64,000 bases of DNA, from positions 62,001-126,000 of the forward strand of contig NZ_JAFEIF010000041.1 of NCBI RefSeq assembly GCF_017848645.1. The letters run 5' to 3'. The stretch comes from Limnohabitans sp. (GTDB lineage Bacteria; Pseudomonadota; Gammaproteobacteria; Burkholderiales; Burkholderiaceae_C). Of the stretch, positions 16,982-28,721 are shown piece after piece. The position numbers and the translations under genes are program-made. Under the pieces are notes generated by a model. The model did not search any database, was not told the origin of the DNA, and was given only the letters and a program-made list of their open reading frames with translations. Within the stretch, counting starts at the first letter, position 1; every line of letters begins with the position of its first letter.

Positions 16982-19669
16982 ATGCAAGACAAGTACAACC
17001 ACCTCGAAGTCGAACCCGCTGCGCAGTCCCGCTGGACCGCCCGCGATGCCTACCGCGTCACCGAAGACGCCAGCAAAAAGAAGTTCTACGCCTGCTCCAT
17101 GCTGCCTTACCCCAGCGGCAAGCTGCACATGGGCCATGTGCGCAACTACACCATCAACGACATGCTCACGCGCAGCCTGCGCATGAAGGGCTTCAACGTC
17201 TTGATGCCCATGGGCTGGGACGCGTTTGGCCTGCCCGCCGAAAACGCCGCTTTGAAGAATGGTGTGCCCCCGGCCAAATGGACGTACGAAAACATCGCGT
17301 ACATGAAAAAGCAGATGCAGGCCATGGGCCTGGCCATCGACTGGTCACGCGAAGTCGCCACCTGCGACCCGACCTATTACAAGTGGAACCAGTGGCTGTT
17401 CTTGAAGATGCTGGAAAAAGGCATCGCCTACCGCAAGACCCAGGTCGTCAACTGGGACCCGGTGGACCAGACCGTGCTGGCCAACGAGCAAGTCATCGAT
17501 GGCAAAGGCTGGCGCACGGGCGCTCCGGTTGAAAAGCGCGAGATCCCCGGTTACTACTTGAACATCACCGCTTACGCGCAAGAGCTGCTGGACCATGTGC
17601 AGATCGGCAATGAGAAAGCCACGCTGAACGGCTGGCCTGACAAAGTGCGCCTGATGCAGGAAAACTGGATTGGCAAGAGTGAAGGCGTGCGCTTTGCCTT
17701 CACCCATGACATCAAAGGTGCAGATGGTCAGCTGATTGGCGACGGCAAGATGTACGTCTTCACCACCCGCGCCGACACCATCATGGGTGTGACCTTTTGT
17801 GCTGTGGCTGCAGAACATCCGCTGGCACTGCACGCTGCTGCATCGAACCCCGCGTTGGCGGCCTTCCTCGAAGAATGCAAAACCGGCGGCACGACCGAGG
17901 CCGAAATGGCCACGCAAGAGAAAAAGGGCATGGCCACGGGCCTGTTCGTCACGCATCCCTTGACCGGCGCGCAGGTCGAGGTCTGGGTGGGCAATTACGT
18001 GCTGATGTCTTACGGCGACGGCGCGGTGATGGGTGTGCCTGCACACGACGAGCGTGACTTTGCGTTTGCCCTCAAGTACCAGTTGCCGATCCGTCAGGTG
18101 GTGTCGGTCAAGGATCAGGCCTTTGATGCCACGGTTTGGCAAGATTGGTACGGCGACAAGCAAAGCTGCGTGTGCATCAACTCCGGCGAACTCGACGGCT
18201 TGAACCAAAAAGCCGCCGTCACCAAGGTTGCCGAGCTGCTCGCCGCCAAAGGCTTGGGCGAGAAGAAAACCACTTGGCGTTTGCGCGACTGGGGCGTGAG
18301 CCGCCAGCGCTACTGGGGTACGCCGATCCCGATCATCCATTGCGATGAGCATGGCGCGGTGCCGGTGCCTGAAAAAGACCTGCCCGTGGTGCTGCCGCAA
18401 GACTGCATCCCTGATGGTTCGGGCAACCCGCTGCACAAGCACGAAGGCTTCCATGCGGGCGTGACCTGCCCTGTGTGCGGCAAAGCGGCCCGCCGCGAGA
18501 CCGACACCATGGACACCTTCGTGGATTCGTCCTGGTATTTCATGCGCTATTGCGATCCCAAGAATGACCAAGCCATGGTCGCCGATGGTGCCGATTACTG
18601 GATGCCGATGGATCAATACATTGGCGGCATCGAGCACGCGATCCTGCACCTCTTGTACGCTCGCTTTTGGACCAAGGTCATGCGCGACCTGGGTTTGGTC
18701 AAGGTGGACGAGCCCTTCAGCAAATTGCTCACGCAGGGCATGGTGCTCAACCACATCTACTCGCGCCGCACCGCCAAAGGCGGCAAGGATTACTTCTGGC
18801 CGCACGACGTGGAGCATGTGCTCGACGAGACCGGCAAAGTGGTGGGCGCCAAGCTCAAGAACGAAGCCGACAGCGGTGATGGCCGCTTGCCCGTGGGCAC
18901 GCCAATAGATTACGAGGGCGTGGGCACCATGTCCAAGTCCAAGAACAATGGCGTGGACCCGCAGGACCTGATCGAGCGCTACGGCGCCGACACGGCGCGC
19001 CTGTACACCATGTTCACCGCGCCACCCGAAGTCACGCTGGAGTGGAACGACTCGGCCGTGGAAGGCAGCTACCGCTTTTTGCGCCGCGTGTGGAACTTCG
19101 CGTTCAAGCACCACGAGCTGCTGCGCTCGGCCACGGGTCAGGACCTGAGCCAGGCCGCTTTGGGGGATGCCGCCAAAGCACTGCGCCGCGAGATGCACCT
19201 GGTGCTCAAGCAAGTGGGTTACGACTACGAGCGCATGCAATACAACACGGTGGTGTCCGGTTGCATGAAGCTGCTGAATGCGCTGGAAGACTTCAAGCAC
19301 GACGGCAGCCCGGGCGACACCGCCGCCCTGTGTGAAGGCGTCTCGATTTTGATGCGCATGCTCTACCCCGCTTGCCCGCACATCACCGACGAAATCTGGC
19401 AGCAACTGGGTTTTGCCCAAGCGGCAGGCGAGTTGCTCGACGCGCCTTGGCCCAGCGTGGACGAGTCGGCTCTGGAGCGAGACCAGATCGAGCTGATGCT
19501 GCAAATCAACGGCAAGCTGCGCGGGTCCATCCTCGTGCCCGCCAGCGCCGACAAGGCCCAGATCGAAGCCGCTGCCTTGGCCCATGAAGCGCTTGTCAAG
19601 CAGGCCGCAGGTGCCGCGCCCAAAAAGGTGATTGTGGTGCCTGGCCGTCTGGTCAACGTGGTGCTGTGA
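16982..19669 (+). CDS. leuS: Leucyl-tRNA synthetase
   Basis: LeuRS is a class I synthetase with an editing domain. The HIGH motif appears as LHMGH (near residue 48) in [15 protein letters not shown], and the KMSKS loop as [13 protein letters not shown] near residue 649, with Thr in place of the first Lys. The CP1 editing domain contains a T-rich segment with TTRADTIMG. Length (895) is normal. It is followed after 42 bases by lptE, and lptE and holA after leuS is a conserved proteobacterial order. Confidence 0.97.
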   Translation: MQDKYNHLEVEPAAQSRWTARDAYRVTEDASKKKFYACSMLPYPSGKLHMGHVRNYTINDMLTRSLRMKGFNVLMPMGWDAFGLPAENAALKNGVPPAKWTYENIAYMKKQMQAMGLAIDWSREVATCDPTYYKWNQWLFLKMLEKGIAYRKTQVVNWDPVDQTVLANEQVIDGKGWRTGAPVEKREIPGYYLNITAYAQELLDHVQIGNEKATLNGWPDKVRLMQENWIGKSEGVRFAFTHDIKGADGQLIGDGKMYVFTTRADTIMGVTFCAVAAEHPLALHAAASNPALAAFLEECKTGGTTEAEMATQEKKGMATGLFVTHPLTGAQVEVWVGNYVLMSYGDGAVMGVPAHDERDFAFALKYQLPIRQVVSVKDQAFDATVWQDWYGDKQSCVCINSGELDGLNQKAAVTKVAELLAAKGLGEKKTTWRLRDWGVSRQRYWGTPIPIIHCDEHGAVPVPEKDLPVVLPQDCIPDGSGNPLHKHEGFHAGVTCPVCGKAARRETDTMDTFVDSSWYFMRYCDPKNDQAMVADGADYWMPMDQYIGGIEHAILHLLYARFWTKVMRDLGLVKVDEPFSKLLTQGMVLNHIYSRRTAKGGKDYFWPHDVEHVLDETGKVVGAKLKNEADSGDGRLPVGTPIDYEGVGTMSKSKNNGVDPQDLIERYGADTARLYTMFTAPPEVTLEWNDSAVEGSYRFLRRVWNFAFKHHELLRSATGQDLSQAALGDAAKALRREMHLVLKQVGYDYERMQYNTVVSGCMKLLNALEDFKHDGSPGDTAALCEGVSILMRMLYPACPHITDEIWQQLGFAQAAGELLDAPWPSVDESALERDQIELMLQINGKLRGSILVPASADKAQIEAAALAHEALVKQAAGAAPKKVIVVPGRLVNVVL

Positions 19670-19711
19670 GCCCACGGCCCGATGTCCGCTCACGCCGATG
19701 ATCGCCCTGTG

Positions 19712-20248
19712 ATGAACACCTCACGCCGCCGTTTTGGCCTGTTGCTCGGTGCCGGCCCAATGCTGGCCGGTTTGTCGGCCTGCGGCTTTCAGTTGCGCAG
19801 CGCGGGCGATTACCCCTTCAAGACGCTGTTCGCCAATTTTTCGACCAACTCGCCTCTGGGCGTCGAGTTGCGCCGCAACCTGCTGGGCACAGGCCGCATC
19901 ACGCTGCTGACCGAGCCCGCACAAATGGCCACCGCCGATGCGGTGCTGGACATTCTGAGCGAAGAGCGCCAGCAGGCGGTGGTGGGTGTGAACGCTTCTG
20001 GCCAGGTGCGCGAGCTGCAATTGCGCTTGCGCGTGCGCTTTCGTTTGCGCACACCCCAAGGCCAGGTGCTGATCGAGCCGGTCGAGCTGTCCCAGCAACG
20101 CGACCTGAGTTTCACCGAAACCGCAGCCCTGTCCAAGGAAATCGAACAAGCCACCATGTACCGCGACATGCAGACCGACATCGTGCAGCAGATCATGCGG
20201 CGGCTGTCGGCGGTCAAGCCCCGGCCCGCGGCGACGGCCAAACCCTGA
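19712..20248 (+). CDS. lptE: LPS-assembly lipoprotein LptE
   Basis: LptE plugs the LptD barrel that inserts lipopolysaccharide into the outer membrane. The N-terminus is a lipoprotein signal with a basic start (MNTSRRRFGLLLG) and lipobox LSAC, followed by GFQLRSAGDYPF, typical of LptE after the modified Cys. An ATG ten codons upstream (19682) is in frame; I prefer 19712 because it places the arginines at the signal N-region. It lies between leuS and holA as in E. coli. Confidence 0.83.
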   Translation: MNTSRRRFGLLLGAGPMLAGLSACGFQLRSAGDYPFKTLFANFSTNSPLGVELRRNLLGTGRITLLTEPAQMATADAVLDILSEERQQAVVGVNASGQVRELQLRLRVRFRLRTPQGQVLIEPVELSQQRDLSFTETAALSKEIEQATMYRDMQTDIVQQIMRRLSAVKPRPAATAKP

Positions 20249-20256
20249 GCCGCGCC

Positions 20257-21309
20257 ATGCAACTGGCCCTGCCCCAGCTCGGTGCGCACCTGCAAAAAGG
20301 CCTGCGCAGCCTGTACATCCTGCACGGCGACGAGCCCCTGATGCAGCAAGAGGCGGCCGACGCCATCCGCGCCAGCGCCCGCGCGCAGGGCTACACCGAG
20401 CGCAGTGTGCACACCGTCTCCGGGGCCCATTTCGATTGGAGCGAGGTGCTGGCCGCAGGCGGCTCGCTGAGCCTGTTTGCCGACAAGCAAATCGTCGAAG
20501 TGCGCATCCCTTCAGGTAAACCGGGAAAAGAAGGCAGCACCGCCATTCAGCAATTGGTGGCCTCGGCCCAAGGCAACGACAGCACCTTGACCTTGGTCTT
20601 GCTGCCGCGCCTGGATGCGGCCACCCGCAAAGGGGCCTGGTTTGGCGCGCTCGAAAACGGTGGCGTGTCCATCCAGATCGATCCGGTTGATCGAAACGCC
20701 TTGCCCCAGTGGATCGCCCAGCGCCTGCAAATGCAGGGCCAAAGCGTGGCCGCAGGCGAAGAGGGGCAGCGCACGCTGCAGTTTTTTGCCGACCGTGTGG
20801 AAGGCAACTTGCTGGCCGCACACCAGGAAATCCAGAAGCTGGGGCTGCTCTACCCAGCAGGCGAACTCAGCCAGGCGCAGGTCGAGTCGGCCGTGGTGAA
20901 TGTGGCCCGCTACGACGTGTTCAAGCTCTCCGAATCGGTCTTGTCGGGCCAGGTGGCCCGGGTGCAGCGCATGCTCGACGGCCTGCAGGCCGAGGGCGAG
21001 GCCGCGGTGCTGGTGCACTACACCATCGCAGAAGACATCCGCGCCATGAAGCGCGTGAAAGACGCCATGACCGCTGGCAAGCCCCTGCCCATGGCGCTGC
21101 GCGAGCAGCGCGTCTGGGGCCCGCGTGAACGTTTGTTCGAGCGCGTGCTGCCCCGCATGAGCGAAGCCCGCCTGAACGGCTTGCTGCAAGCGGCCCACCA
21201 GGTGGACGGCATCGTCAAAGGCTTGAAAGTGCCCGATTGGCCCACCGACCCCTGGCAGGCGCTGCAACGCCTGGCCGTGCGATTTTCGCGTTTTTGCAAC
21301 GTGCGCTGA
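20257..21309 (+). CDS. holA: DNA polymerase III subunit delta
   Basis: The delta subunit opens the beta clamp within the clamp loader. The 350-residue protein starts with the family segment [20 protein letters not shown] and has the delta-type middle [17 protein letters not shown] and [16 protein letters not shown]. It follows lptE by 8 bases and precedes proA by 29 bases. Confidence 0.94.
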   Translation: MQLALPQLGAHLQKGLRSLYILHGDEPLMQQEAADAIRASARAQGYTERSVHTVSGAHFDWSEVLAAGGSLSLFADKQIVEVRIPSGKPGKEGSTAIQQLVASAQGNDSTLTLVLLPRLDAATRKGAWFGALENGGVSIQIDPVDRNALPQWIAQRLQMQGQSVAAGEEGQRTLQFFADRVEGNLLAAHQEIQKLGLLYPAGELSQAQVESAVVNVARYDVFKLSESVLSGQVARVQRMLDGLQAEGEAAVLVHYTIAEDIRAMKRVKDAMTAGKPLPMALREQRVWGPRERLFERVLPRMSEARLNGLLQAAHQVDGIVKGLKVPDWPTDPWQALQRLAVRFSRFCNVR

Positions 21310-21338
21310 GTGGCAGGTGCATCTGCGAAAATGCAGGC

Positions 21339-22619
21339 ATGACTGAATTGAACACCGCTGAACACATGCACAGCCTGGGCCAGCAGGCCAAAACGGCCTC
21401 GGCCCTGATGGCCAAAGCCTCGGCCGCCACCAAAAACAAGGCTTTGCGCCATCTGGCCGCCTTGTTGCGTGCCAACACCGACGCTTTGCAGCTGGACAAC
21501 GCCAAAGACCTGGAACGCGCCCGCGCCGCTGGTTTGGCCGAGCCGATGGTGGATCGCCTGAAATTGACCCCCCAAGTGCTCGAAACCTGCGCCCAGGGCT
21601 GCGAGCAGTTGGCCGCCATGCCCGATGTCATTGGCGAAATCATCGGCATGAAGCAGGTGCCCAGCGGCATCCGCGTGGGCCAGATGCGGGTGCCGATTGG
21701 TGTGTTTGGCATGATTTTCGAGAGCCGCCCCAACGTGACCATTGAAGCGGCCAGCCTGTCCATCAAGAGCGGCAACGCCTGCATCCTGCGCGGTGGCTCC
21801 GAGGCGATTGACTCGAACAAGGCCTTGGCCAAGTTGGTTCAGCAAGCCCTGACCGAGAGCGGTCTGCCCGTCGATGCGGTGCAGCTGGTGCAAACCACCG
21901 ACCGTGCCGCCGTGGGGCAGCTCATCACCATGCCGCAGTTTGTGGACGTGGTCATCCCGCGTGGCGGCAAGGGCCTGATCGAGCGCATCAGTGCCGAGGC
22001 CAAAGTGCCCGTCATCAAACACCTGGATGGCAATTGCCACACCTATGTGGACGATCCCTGCGACATCGACATGGCCGTGAAAGTGGCCGACAACGCCAAA
22101 ACCCAAAAGTACAGCCCTTGCAACGCCAGTGAAAGCCTGTTGGTGGCACGGGGCGTGGCCGCTGAATTCCTGCCCAAAATCGGTGCGGTGTACGCGGGCA
22201 AAGGCGTGGAAATGCGTTGCTGCCCCAAGGCCAAGGCGATTTTGAGCCAGGTGGCCAAAGCCACGCTCAAGGACGCCACCGAGAAGGACTGGTTCGAGGA
22301 ATACCTTGCGCCCATCATCAGCATCAAGGTGGTCGAAGGGGTGGACGAGGCGATTGCCCACATCAACCACTACAGCAGCCACCACACCGACGCCATCCTG
22401 ACCCGCGACCACGTGCACGCCCAGCGCTTTTTGCGCGAAGTGGACTCGGCCAGCGTCATGGTCAATGCCAGCACCCGCTTTGCCGATGGTTTTGAGTACG
22501 GGCTGGGTGCCGAAATTGGCATCAGCACCGACAAATTCCACGCCCGTGGCCCGGTGGGCATCGAAGGCCTGACCTCGCTCAAGTACGTGGTGCTGGGCGA
22601 GGGCGAGGTGCGTGGCTGA
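21339..22619 (+). CDS. proA: Gamma-glutamyl phosphate reductase
   Basis: ProA reduces glutamyl-5-phosphate to the semialdehyde in proline synthesis. The protein belongs to the aldehyde dehydrogenase superfamily: [26 protein letters not shown], and the catalytic Cys in [16 protein letters not shown]. Length is 426 from ATG 21339 ([18 protein letters not shown]); the longer track ORF reaches into holA. proB is not in this window. Confidence 0.96.
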   Translation: MTELNTAEHMHSLGQQAKTASALMAKASAATKNKALRHLAALLRANTDALQLDNAKDLERARAAGLAEPMVDRLKLTPQVLETCAQGCEQLAAMPDVIGEIIGMKQVPSGIRVGQMRVPIGVFGMIFESRPNVTIEAASLSIKSGNACILRGGSEAIDSNKALAKLVQQALTESGLPVDAVQLVQTTDRAAVGQLITMPQFVDVVIPRGGKGLIERISAEAKVPVIKHLDGNCHTYVDDPCDIDMAVKVADNAKTQKYSPCNASESLLVARGVAAEFLPKIGAVYAGKGVEMRCCPKAKAILSQVAKATLKDATEKDWFEEYLAPIISIKVVEGVDEAIAHINHYSSHHTDAILTRDHVHAQRFLREVDSASVMVNASTRFADGFEYGLGAEIGISTDKFHARGPVGIEGLTSLKYVVLGEGEVRG

Positions 22620-22740
22620 GCGCCGCGCTCTCAGTGCTCAGGCGCACATGCGGCTGGCGCTGTGTCCGCTAGGCGCTTGCAATGGCGCTGACCGGCCCCA
22701 TATGATTTTTCTGTTTTGTCCCGTTTTTGCCCGATAAAGG

Positions 22741-24042
22741 ATGCCCATGGTTCCCCATCTCGTCACCGCCCTGACCGGCCCCATCAATGAGTTGGAGCAG
22801 CGCATCCTCGACTCCATGCCGGCCATTGAGCGCTGGTTCCGCCTGGAATGGATGGAGCACACGCCGCCCATTTACACCTCGGTCGATATCCGCAACGCGG
22901 GCTTCAAGCTCGCCCCGGTGGACACCAACCTCTACCCCGGCGGCTGGAACAACCTGACGCCCGAAATGCTGCCTTTGGCGGTGCAGGCCGCGCAGGCGGC
23001 CATCGAAAAGATCTGCCCCGAGGCCAAAAACCTGCTGATCATTCCCGAAAACCACACGCGCAACACCTTTTACCTGACCAATGTGGCGCAGCTGCAGCGT
23101 GTCTTCCACATGGCTGGGCTGAACGTGCGCTTGGGCTCGATCAACCCCGAGATCAAGGAAACCACGGTCATTGAGCTGCCCAACGGCGAGAGCGTGACGC
23201 TCGAGCCTGTGGTGCGCAGCCAGCACCGCCTGGGCCTCAAAGACTTCGACCCCTGCACCATCTTGCTCAACAACGACCTGTCAGCGGGTGCCCCGGGCAT
23301 TCTGGAAGAGCTGCACGAGCAGTTCTTGCTGCCGCCCCTGCACGCGGGCTGGAGCGTGCGCCGCAAGACCAAGCATTTCCAGAGCTATGAAGAAGTGGCC
23401 AAGCGCTTTGGCAAGCTGCTGGGCATTGACCCCTGGCTCATCAACCCGATGTTCAGCCAGTGCGGCGATGTGAACTTTGCCGAAGGCACGGGCATGGACT
23501 GCCTGCGCAGCAACGTGGACGCGCTGCTGACCAAGATCAAGCGCAAATACAAGGAATACGGCATCAACGAGAAGCCGTTTGTGGTGGTCAAAGCCGACAA
23601 CGGGACCTATGGCATGGGCATCATGACGGTGCGCGATGTGTCCGATCTGGACCAACTCAACCGCAAAACCCGCAACAAGATGAACGTCATCAAGGACGGC
23701 CAGACCGTCAACGATGTGATCATCCAGGAAGGCGTGCTGACCAACGAGCGCATCAACGACGCCGTGGCCGAGCCGGTGGTCTACATGATGGACCGCTATG
23801 TGGTGGGTGGTTTTTACCGGGTGCATGCCGAGCGCGGCGTGGACGAGAATCTGAACGCCCCGGGTGCGAGCTTTGTGCCTTTGGCCTTTGCCGACACGCC
23901 GCACCTGCCCCAGCCAGGCGTCAAACCCGGTGCCAGCGTGCCCAACCGCTTTTACATGTACGGCGTGATTGGCCGCCTGGCCATGCTGGCCGCCAGCTAT
24001 GAGCTCGAAGCCACCGACCCTGAGGCCGAGGTCTACGACTGA
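22741..24042 (+). CDS. gshA: Glutamate-cysteine ligase, proteobacterial (GshA type 3-like)
   Basis: This enzyme makes gamma-glutamylcysteine, the first step of glutathione synthesis. The 433-residue sequence matches the distinct betaproteobacterial/Acidithiobacillus-type GshA, with segments such as YTSVDIRNAGFKLAPVDTN, LLIIPENHTRNTFYL and KADNGTYGMGIMTV (ATP-grasp-like). It is unrelated in motif to the E. coli GshA. The 121 bases between proA and gshA have no ORF; a GATAAAGGATG stretch supplies a weak ribosome binding site. gshB is not adjacent, unlike in several relatives. Confidence 0.92.
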   Translation: MPMVPHLVTALTGPINELEQRILDSMPAIERWFRLEWMEHTPPIYTSVDIRNAGFKLAPVDTNLYPGGWNNLTPEMLPLAVQAAQAAIEKICPEAKNLLIIPENHTRNTFYLTNVAQLQRVFHMAGLNVRLGSINPEIKETTVIELPNGESVTLEPVVRSQHRLGLKDFDPCTILLNNDLSAGAPGILEELHEQFLLPPLHAGWSVRRKTKHFQSYEEVAKRFGKLLGIDPWLINPMFSQCGDVNFAEGTGMDCLRSNVDALLTKIKRKYKEYGINEKPFVVVKADNGTYGMGIMTVRDVSDLDQLNRKTRNKMNVIKDGQTVNDVIIQEGVLTNERINDAVAEPVVYMMDRYVVGGFYRVHAERGVDENLNAPGASFVPLAFADTPHLPQPGVKPGASVPNRFYMYGVIGRLAMLAASYELEATDPEAEVYD

Positions 24043-24153
24043 AGTTGTTGCGCTGCAACAATATCGCCAAATGGGCGGTGACATCGGCTTGAAATCGGGC
24101 GCAAAATAGTCTTCTTGTTTTCATCCGGCTTGACCCGCGTCAGGTCACAGCCT

Positions 24154-26022
24154 GTGTCTTCCTCCCGTTCTACTCTTGCTGCATTGACCTTGGGCGCCAT
24201 CGGCGTCGTGTATGGCGACATCGGCACCAGCGTGCTGTACGCCATGAAAGAGGTGTTTGGCTCCGGCCATGTGCCTTTCACACCCGACAACGTCTACGGC
24301 ATTCTTTCCATCTTTTTCTGGACCCTGACCACCATCGTGTCGGTCAAGTACGTGGTGCTGGTGCTGCGCGCCGACAACCACGGCGAGGGCGGGCTGGTGG
24401 CCATGCTGGCGCTGGCCTCGCAATCGGTCAAAGACCGGCCACAGCTGCGCAAGGTGTTGCTGATCGTGGGCATCTTTGGCACCTGCCTGTTTTATGGCGA
24501 TGGGGTGATCACCCCGGCCATTTCGGTGCTGTCGGCCGTCGAAGGCCTGGAGGTCATCTCCCCCGCTTTCAAGAAATACGTGATTCCGCTCACGCTGGTG
24601 ATCCTTTTTGGCCTGTTTTGGGTCCAAAAACGCGGCACGGCAGGCATCGGCAAGTTCTTTGGCCCCATCACCCTGGTCTGGTTTGCCACCATCGCGGTGC
24701 TGGGCGTGTCACACATCGCGCACCACCCCGAAATTTTGCTGGCCATCAGCCCGCACTACGCGTTGGGCTTCATGTGGAACGAGCCGGGCACCACCTTCAT
24801 CATTTTGGGTGCGGTGGTCTTGTGCGTCACGGGTGGCGAAGCGCTGTATGCCGACATGGGGCACTTTGGCAAAAAGCCCATCCGCCTGGCCTGGTTCAGT
24901 GTGGTCATGCCTTGCCTGACCTTGAACTATTTTGGCCAGGGCGCGTTGCTCTTGGCTGAACCCGAGGCCGTGAAAAACCCCTTCTTCATGATGGCCCCCG
25001 ACTGGGCCTTGCTGCCGCTGGTGGGCCTGGCGACCATGGCCACAGTGATCGCATCACAAGCCTTGATTTCCGGCGCGTTCAGCGTGACCAAACAGGTCAT
25101 TCAGCTGGGTTATCTGCCGCGCCTGCAGGTGCTGCACACCAGCGAGACCGACACGGGCCAGGTGTACATGCCTTTTGTGAACTGGGGCTTGTTTGTGGCC
25201 ATCGTGCTGGCGGTGGTCATGTTCAAGTCGTCGAGCAACCTGGCTGCCGCTTACGGCATTGCGGTGTGCACCGACATGCTGATCACCACGGTGCTCACCT
25301 TCTTTGTGATCCGCTACGCCTGGAAGCTGCCGCTGGCTCTGTGCATCGGTGCCACCGGTTTTTTCTTTGTGGTCGATCTGGCCTTTTGGGCGTCCAACCT
25401 GCTCAAGCTGTTCGAAGGCGGTTGGTTCCCGCTCTTGATCGGTGCAGCGGTGTTCACCCTGATGCTGACCTGGCACGACGGTCGCCGCTTGCTCAACGAC
25501 TCTTTGCGCTCGGACGCCTTGCGCCTGACGGATTTCCTGGAGGCGGTGTTCATTTCGCCGCCCACACGGGTAGAGGGCACGGCGGTGTTCCTCACGGCCG
25601 AGACGGGCGCGGTGCCCAACGCCTTGCTGCACAACTTGAAGCACAACAAAGTGCTGCACGAACGCAACCTGTTTGTCACCGTGCGCAGCCACGAGGTGCC
25701 GCGCATCGACGCCCAAGAGCGTCTGGATGTGACACCGCTGGGGCATGACTGCTGGCAAGTCATCGTGAACTACGGCTTCAAGGACAACCCCGATTTGCCG
25801 ACCGCCTTGACCAAAATCCAGGGCGAGGGCTACAAGCTGGACCCGATGACGACCAGCTACTTCCTCTCACGCGACATCGTGATCCCCACCATCGGCGGCG
25901 GCATGGCCCCCTGGCGCGAAAAACTCTTTGCCCAGATGCACCACAACGCCAGCGGCGCGGCCGCGTTTTTGAACCTGCCCACCAATGCGGTGGTCGAGTT
26001 GGGCTCGAAAATCGAAATCTGA
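24154..26022 (+). CDS. kup: Low-affinity potassium transporter Kup
   Basis: Kup is a K+/H+ symporter of the inner membrane. The protein opens with [24 protein letters not shown], the KUP signature, has about twelve helices (for example [18 protein letters not shown]) and a C-terminal cytoplasmic domain with THDGRRL-like and [11 protein letters not shown] segments. I use GTG 24154, giving 622 residues, the same as E. coli Kup; the track start at TTG 24115 and a TTG at 24130 are alternatives. The next gene begins 6 bases after its stop. Confidence 0.92.
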   Translation: MSSSRSTLAALTLGAIGVVYGDIGTSVLYAMKEVFGSGHVPFTPDNVYGILSIFFWTLTTIVSVKYVVLVLRADNHGEGGLVAMLALASQSVKDRPQLRKVLLIVGIFGTCLFYGDGVITPAISVLSAVEGLEVISPAFKKYVIPLTLVILFGLFWVQKRGTAGIGKFFGPITLVWFATIAVLGVSHIAHHPEILLAISPHYALGFMWNEPGTTFIILGAVVLCVTGGEALYADMGHFGKKPIRLAWFSVVMPCLTLNYFGQGALLLAEPEAVKNPFFMMAPDWALLPLVGLATMATVIASQALISGAFSVTKQVIQLGYLPRLQVLHTSETDTGQVYMPFVNWGLFVAIVLAVVMFKSSSNLAAAYGIAVCTDMLITTVLTFFVIRYAWKLPLALCIGATGFFFVVDLAFWASNLLKLFEGGWFPLLIGAAVFTLMLTWHDGRRLLNDSLRSDALRLTDFLEAVFISPPTRVEGTAVFLTAETGAVPNALLHNLKHNKVLHERNLFVTVRSHEVPRIDAQERLDVTPLGHDCWQVIVNYGFKDNPDLPTALTKIQGEGYKLDPMTTSYFLSRDIVIPTIGGGMAPWREKLFAQMHHNASGAAAFLNLPTNAVVELGSKIEI

Positions 26023-26028
26023 GGCTCC

Positions 26029-26613
26029 GTGCGCACCACCCATTTGCTCTACCTGCATGGCTTCAGGTCGTCGCCGCAGTCGGCCAAGGCCCAAATCATG
26101 GCCCAGCGGGTGCAGGCCTTGCAGCCCGCTGTCACTTGGTGGTGTCCGCAGCTGCCCGCTTCGCCCGCACAAGCCATGGACCTGTTGCTGCAGGGCACGG
26201 TCGCCTGGCCGCGCGGGCAGATGGCGGTCATGGGGTCTTCGCTCGGGGGCTTTTATGCGGCATGGCTGTCGGCGCACCTGGGTGTTCCTGCGGTGCTGAT
26301 CAACCCGGCCGTGCATCCTTCGCGCGATCTGGCGCGGTACATCGGCGAGCACCCGGTCTGGCAAGACCCGGCGCAAAGCATCTTTTTTGAGCCGGCTTAT
26401 GTGCAAGAGCTGATGCGGCTAGAAAGTCAGCCCTTGCCAACCCGGCCTGCCACGCTGGCCTTGATTGCCAAGGGCGACGAGGTGCTGGACTGGCGTGAAA
26501 TGCTGGCCCGGCACCAGGCTGGGCAAGTGCGCCTGATCGAGGGCAGTGACCACGCCCTGAGCGATTTTGAAGACCACTTGCCGCAAATCCTTGAATTTCT
26601 GCAGCTGGCGTGA
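26029..26613 (+). CDS. YqiA/YcfP family alpha/beta-fold esterase
   Basis: The 194-residue protein begins with TTHLLYLHGFRSSPQSAKA (HGF oxyanion motif), has the nucleophile elbow GSSLGGFYA (GxSxG) and C-terminal LIAKGDEVLDW with GSDHALSDF carrying the catalytic Asp and His. This is the UPF0227/YqiA esterase pattern. It starts at GTG 26029, 6 bases after kup, and the RNase II family gene follows after 44 bases. The natural substrate is unknown. Confidence 0.78.
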   Translation: MRTTHLLYLHGFRSSPQSAKAQIMAQRVQALQPAVTWWCPQLPASPAQAMDLLLQGTVAWPRGQMAVMGSSLGGFYAAWLSAHLGVPAVLINPAVHPSRDLARYIGEHPVWQDPAQSIFFEPAYVQELMRLESQPLPTRPATLALIAKGDEVLDWREMLARHQAGQVRLIEGSDHALSDFEDHLPQILEFLQLA

Positions 26614-26657
26614 AGCCCGGCGGGCCGAATGGCCGGGTGGCGTGGGAAAATCCCGCC

Positions 26658-28721
26658 ATGTACGTATTATTTGAAGATGCCGGCAAATTCATGGCCGGTC
26701 GGATCATGTCCGAAGCCGAGGCCTCTGCGCAGGTCGAACTCGACTCCGGTAAACGGGTCAAGGTCAAATCGGCCCACATGCTGCTCAGGTTCGACAAACC
26801 GGCCCCGGCCGCTTTGTTGCTCGATGCCGCCGCATTGAGCCAAAGCATCGAGCTGGAGCTGGCCTACGAGTGCGCCCCGGACGAAGAGTTCGGCTTTGGC
26901 GATCTGGCACAAGACTATTTCAGCGCCAACGCCAGCACCACCGAGCAGGTGGCGGCTTTGCTGCGCCTGCACGAAGCGCCGCATTACTTCCGCCGGGGGG
27001 GTGCCAAGGGGCGTTTTCGCAAAGCCCCGGCCGAAATCGTGCAGCAGGCCTTGCTGGCCATCGAGAAGAAAAAGCAGGTTCAGGCCCAGATTGAGGTCTG
27101 GTCGGCCGATCTGGTGGCCGGCACTTGCCCCGATCCGATCCGCGAGCAGCTCTACAAAATCCTGTTTCGCCCCGACAAGAACACGCCCGAATACAAAGCC
27201 GTGGTCGAGGCCAGCAAAAGCAGCCAGACCGCGCCTTTGGACCTGCTGCAAAACGCGGGCGCCATCGCCTCGCCCTGGGATTTCCATTGGCAGCGTTTCC
27301 TGTTTGACCTCTTCCCCAAGGGCACGGGCTTTCCCCCTTTGCAAGCGCCTGCCATCACCGACGACTTGCCACTGGCGCCGGTGCAGGCCTTTTCGATTGA
27401 CGACTCTCACACCACCGAAATCGACGACGCCCTGTCGCTGCAGGGTTTGGGCACGGGCACGGTCACCGTGGGCATCCACATTGCCGCACCTGGCCTGGCC
27501 CTGAGCCCTGGCAGCGCCATCGACCAGCTGGGCCGCGCCCGACTGTCCACCGTCTACATGCCCGGTTACAAAATCACCATGCTGCCCGACAGCGTGGTGC
27601 AGGCCTACACCCTGATCGAAGGGCGCGACTGCCCGGCGGTGTCGCTGTATGTGACTTTCAGCGAAGACACGCTGGAGGTGCAAAGCGCCGAGACGCGCCT
27701 GGAGCGCGTGCCGATTTTGGTCAACCTGCGCCATGACCAACTGGATGACCGCATCACCCGCGAATGGCTGGAGGGCGAAGACCAGAGCGACCACGCCGAT
27801 GTGCCGGTGAGCCGCGACACCTTGGCTTTTTACTGGCGTCTGGCGCAAACCCTGAAAGCGCGGCGCGAAGTGGTGCGCGGCAAGCCCGAAAACTTCAACC
27901 GCCCGGACTACAGCTTCAAGCTCGAGCGTGAGAGCAATGACTTGCCGCCCACGGGCGACGAGACGGTGGTGATCGGCACCCGCCAGCGCGGCGCGCCGCT
28001 CGATTTGATGGTGGCCGAGGCCATGATTTTGGCCAACAGCACCTGGGGCCAGTGGATGGCCCAGCTGGGTGTGCCCGGCATTTACCGCAGCCAGGCCAGT
28101 CTGGCGCCCGGCGTCAAGGTGCGCATGGGCACCAAGGCGCTGCCGCATGCCGGTATTGGTGTGCCCAGCTACGCCTGGAGCACCTCGCCGCTGCGCCGCT
28201 ACACCGACCTGGTCAACCAATGGCAGATCATCGCTTGTGCCAAGCATGGCGCCACGGCCGCATTGGCCGCGCCTTTCAAACCCAAAGACGCCGAGTTGTT
28301 TTCCATCATCAGCGGCTTCGATGCCGCCTACAGCGCTTACAACGGCGTGCAGTCGAGCATGGAGCGTTACTGGACGCTGCGCCATGTGCAGCAGCGCAGC
28401 ATCGAGGAGCTGGACGCCAGCCTGGTCAAGGAAATGGGCGGCGGCACCTGGCTGGTGCGTGCCGACACCTTGCCGCTGATGTTCAGCGTCATGGGTGCGC
28501 ACAACCTGCCGCGCGGTGCGCGCGTGCGCGTCAAGCTGGCCGATGTGGACCTGATGGCACTGGATGTGCGTGGCACCGTCATCGCGCACCTGGACGCCGA
28601 AGGCCAGGGCGCTGGCACGGATGAGGCCGAACAAGAGGCCGAGGATGAGGACAACCTGCCTGCGGGCCCGGTGACCATCGCGGTGGACCTGAACGACAGC
28701 ACGCCCCCCCATGCGCCCTGA
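26658..28721 (+). CDS. RNase II family 3'-5' exoribonuclease (RNB domain protein)
   Basis: The central RNB domain is clear: FSIDDSHTTEIDDALSL carries the metal-binding aspartates, followed by VGIHIAAPGLALSPGS and STVYMPGYKITMLPD. SPLRRYTDLVNQ marks the C-terminal part of the catalytic domain. Length is 687 from ATG 26658; the first 16 codons of the track ORF precede the MYVLFEDAGKFMAGR start of homologues. The protein has an acidic C-terminal tail and probably degrades single-stranded RNA in the cytoplasm. The stop overlaps the next ATG by 11 bases. RNase II versus RNase R type was not settled. Confidence 0.88.
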   Translation: MYVLFEDAGKFMAGRIMSEAEASAQVELDSGKRVKVKSAHMLLRFDKPAPAALLLDAAALSQSIELELAYECAPDEEFGFGDLAQDYFSANASTTEQVAALLRLHEAPHYFRRGGAKGRFRKAPAEIVQQALLAIEKKKQVQAQIEVWSADLVAGTCPDPIREQLYKILFRPDKNTPEYKAVVEASKSSQTAPLDLLQNAGAIASPWDFHWQRFLFDLFPKGTGFPPLQAPAITDDLPLAPVQAFSIDDSHTTEIDDALSLQGLGTGTVTVGIHIAAPGLALSPGSAIDQLGRARLSTVYMPGYKITMLPDSVVQAYTLIEGRDCPAVSLYVTFSEDTLEVQSAETRLERVPILVNLRHDQLDDRITREWLEGEDQSDHADVPVSRDTLAFYWRLAQTLKARREVVRGKPENFNRPDYSFKLERESNDLPPTGDETVVIGTRQRGAPLDLMVAEAMILANSTWGQWMAQLGVPGIYRSQASLAPGVKVRMGTKALPHAGIGVPSYAWSTSPLRRYTDLVNQWQIIACAKHGATAALAAPFKPKDAELFSIISGFDAAYSAYNGVQSSMERYWTLRHVQQRSIEELDASLVKEMGGGTWLVRADTLPLMFSVMGAHNLPRGARVRVKLADVDLMALDVRGTVIAHLDAEGQGAGTDEAEQEAEDEDNLPAGPVTIAVDLNDSTPPHAP

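Noticed and set aside
17345-19693. 782-residue minus-strand ORF opposite leuS
   Set aside because: Antisense shadow of leuS; no recognisable motif.
26994-27001. G7 run in the RNase II family gene as a phase-variation tract
   Set aside because: Short, in a housekeeping-type gene, and expected by chance in GC-rich DNA.
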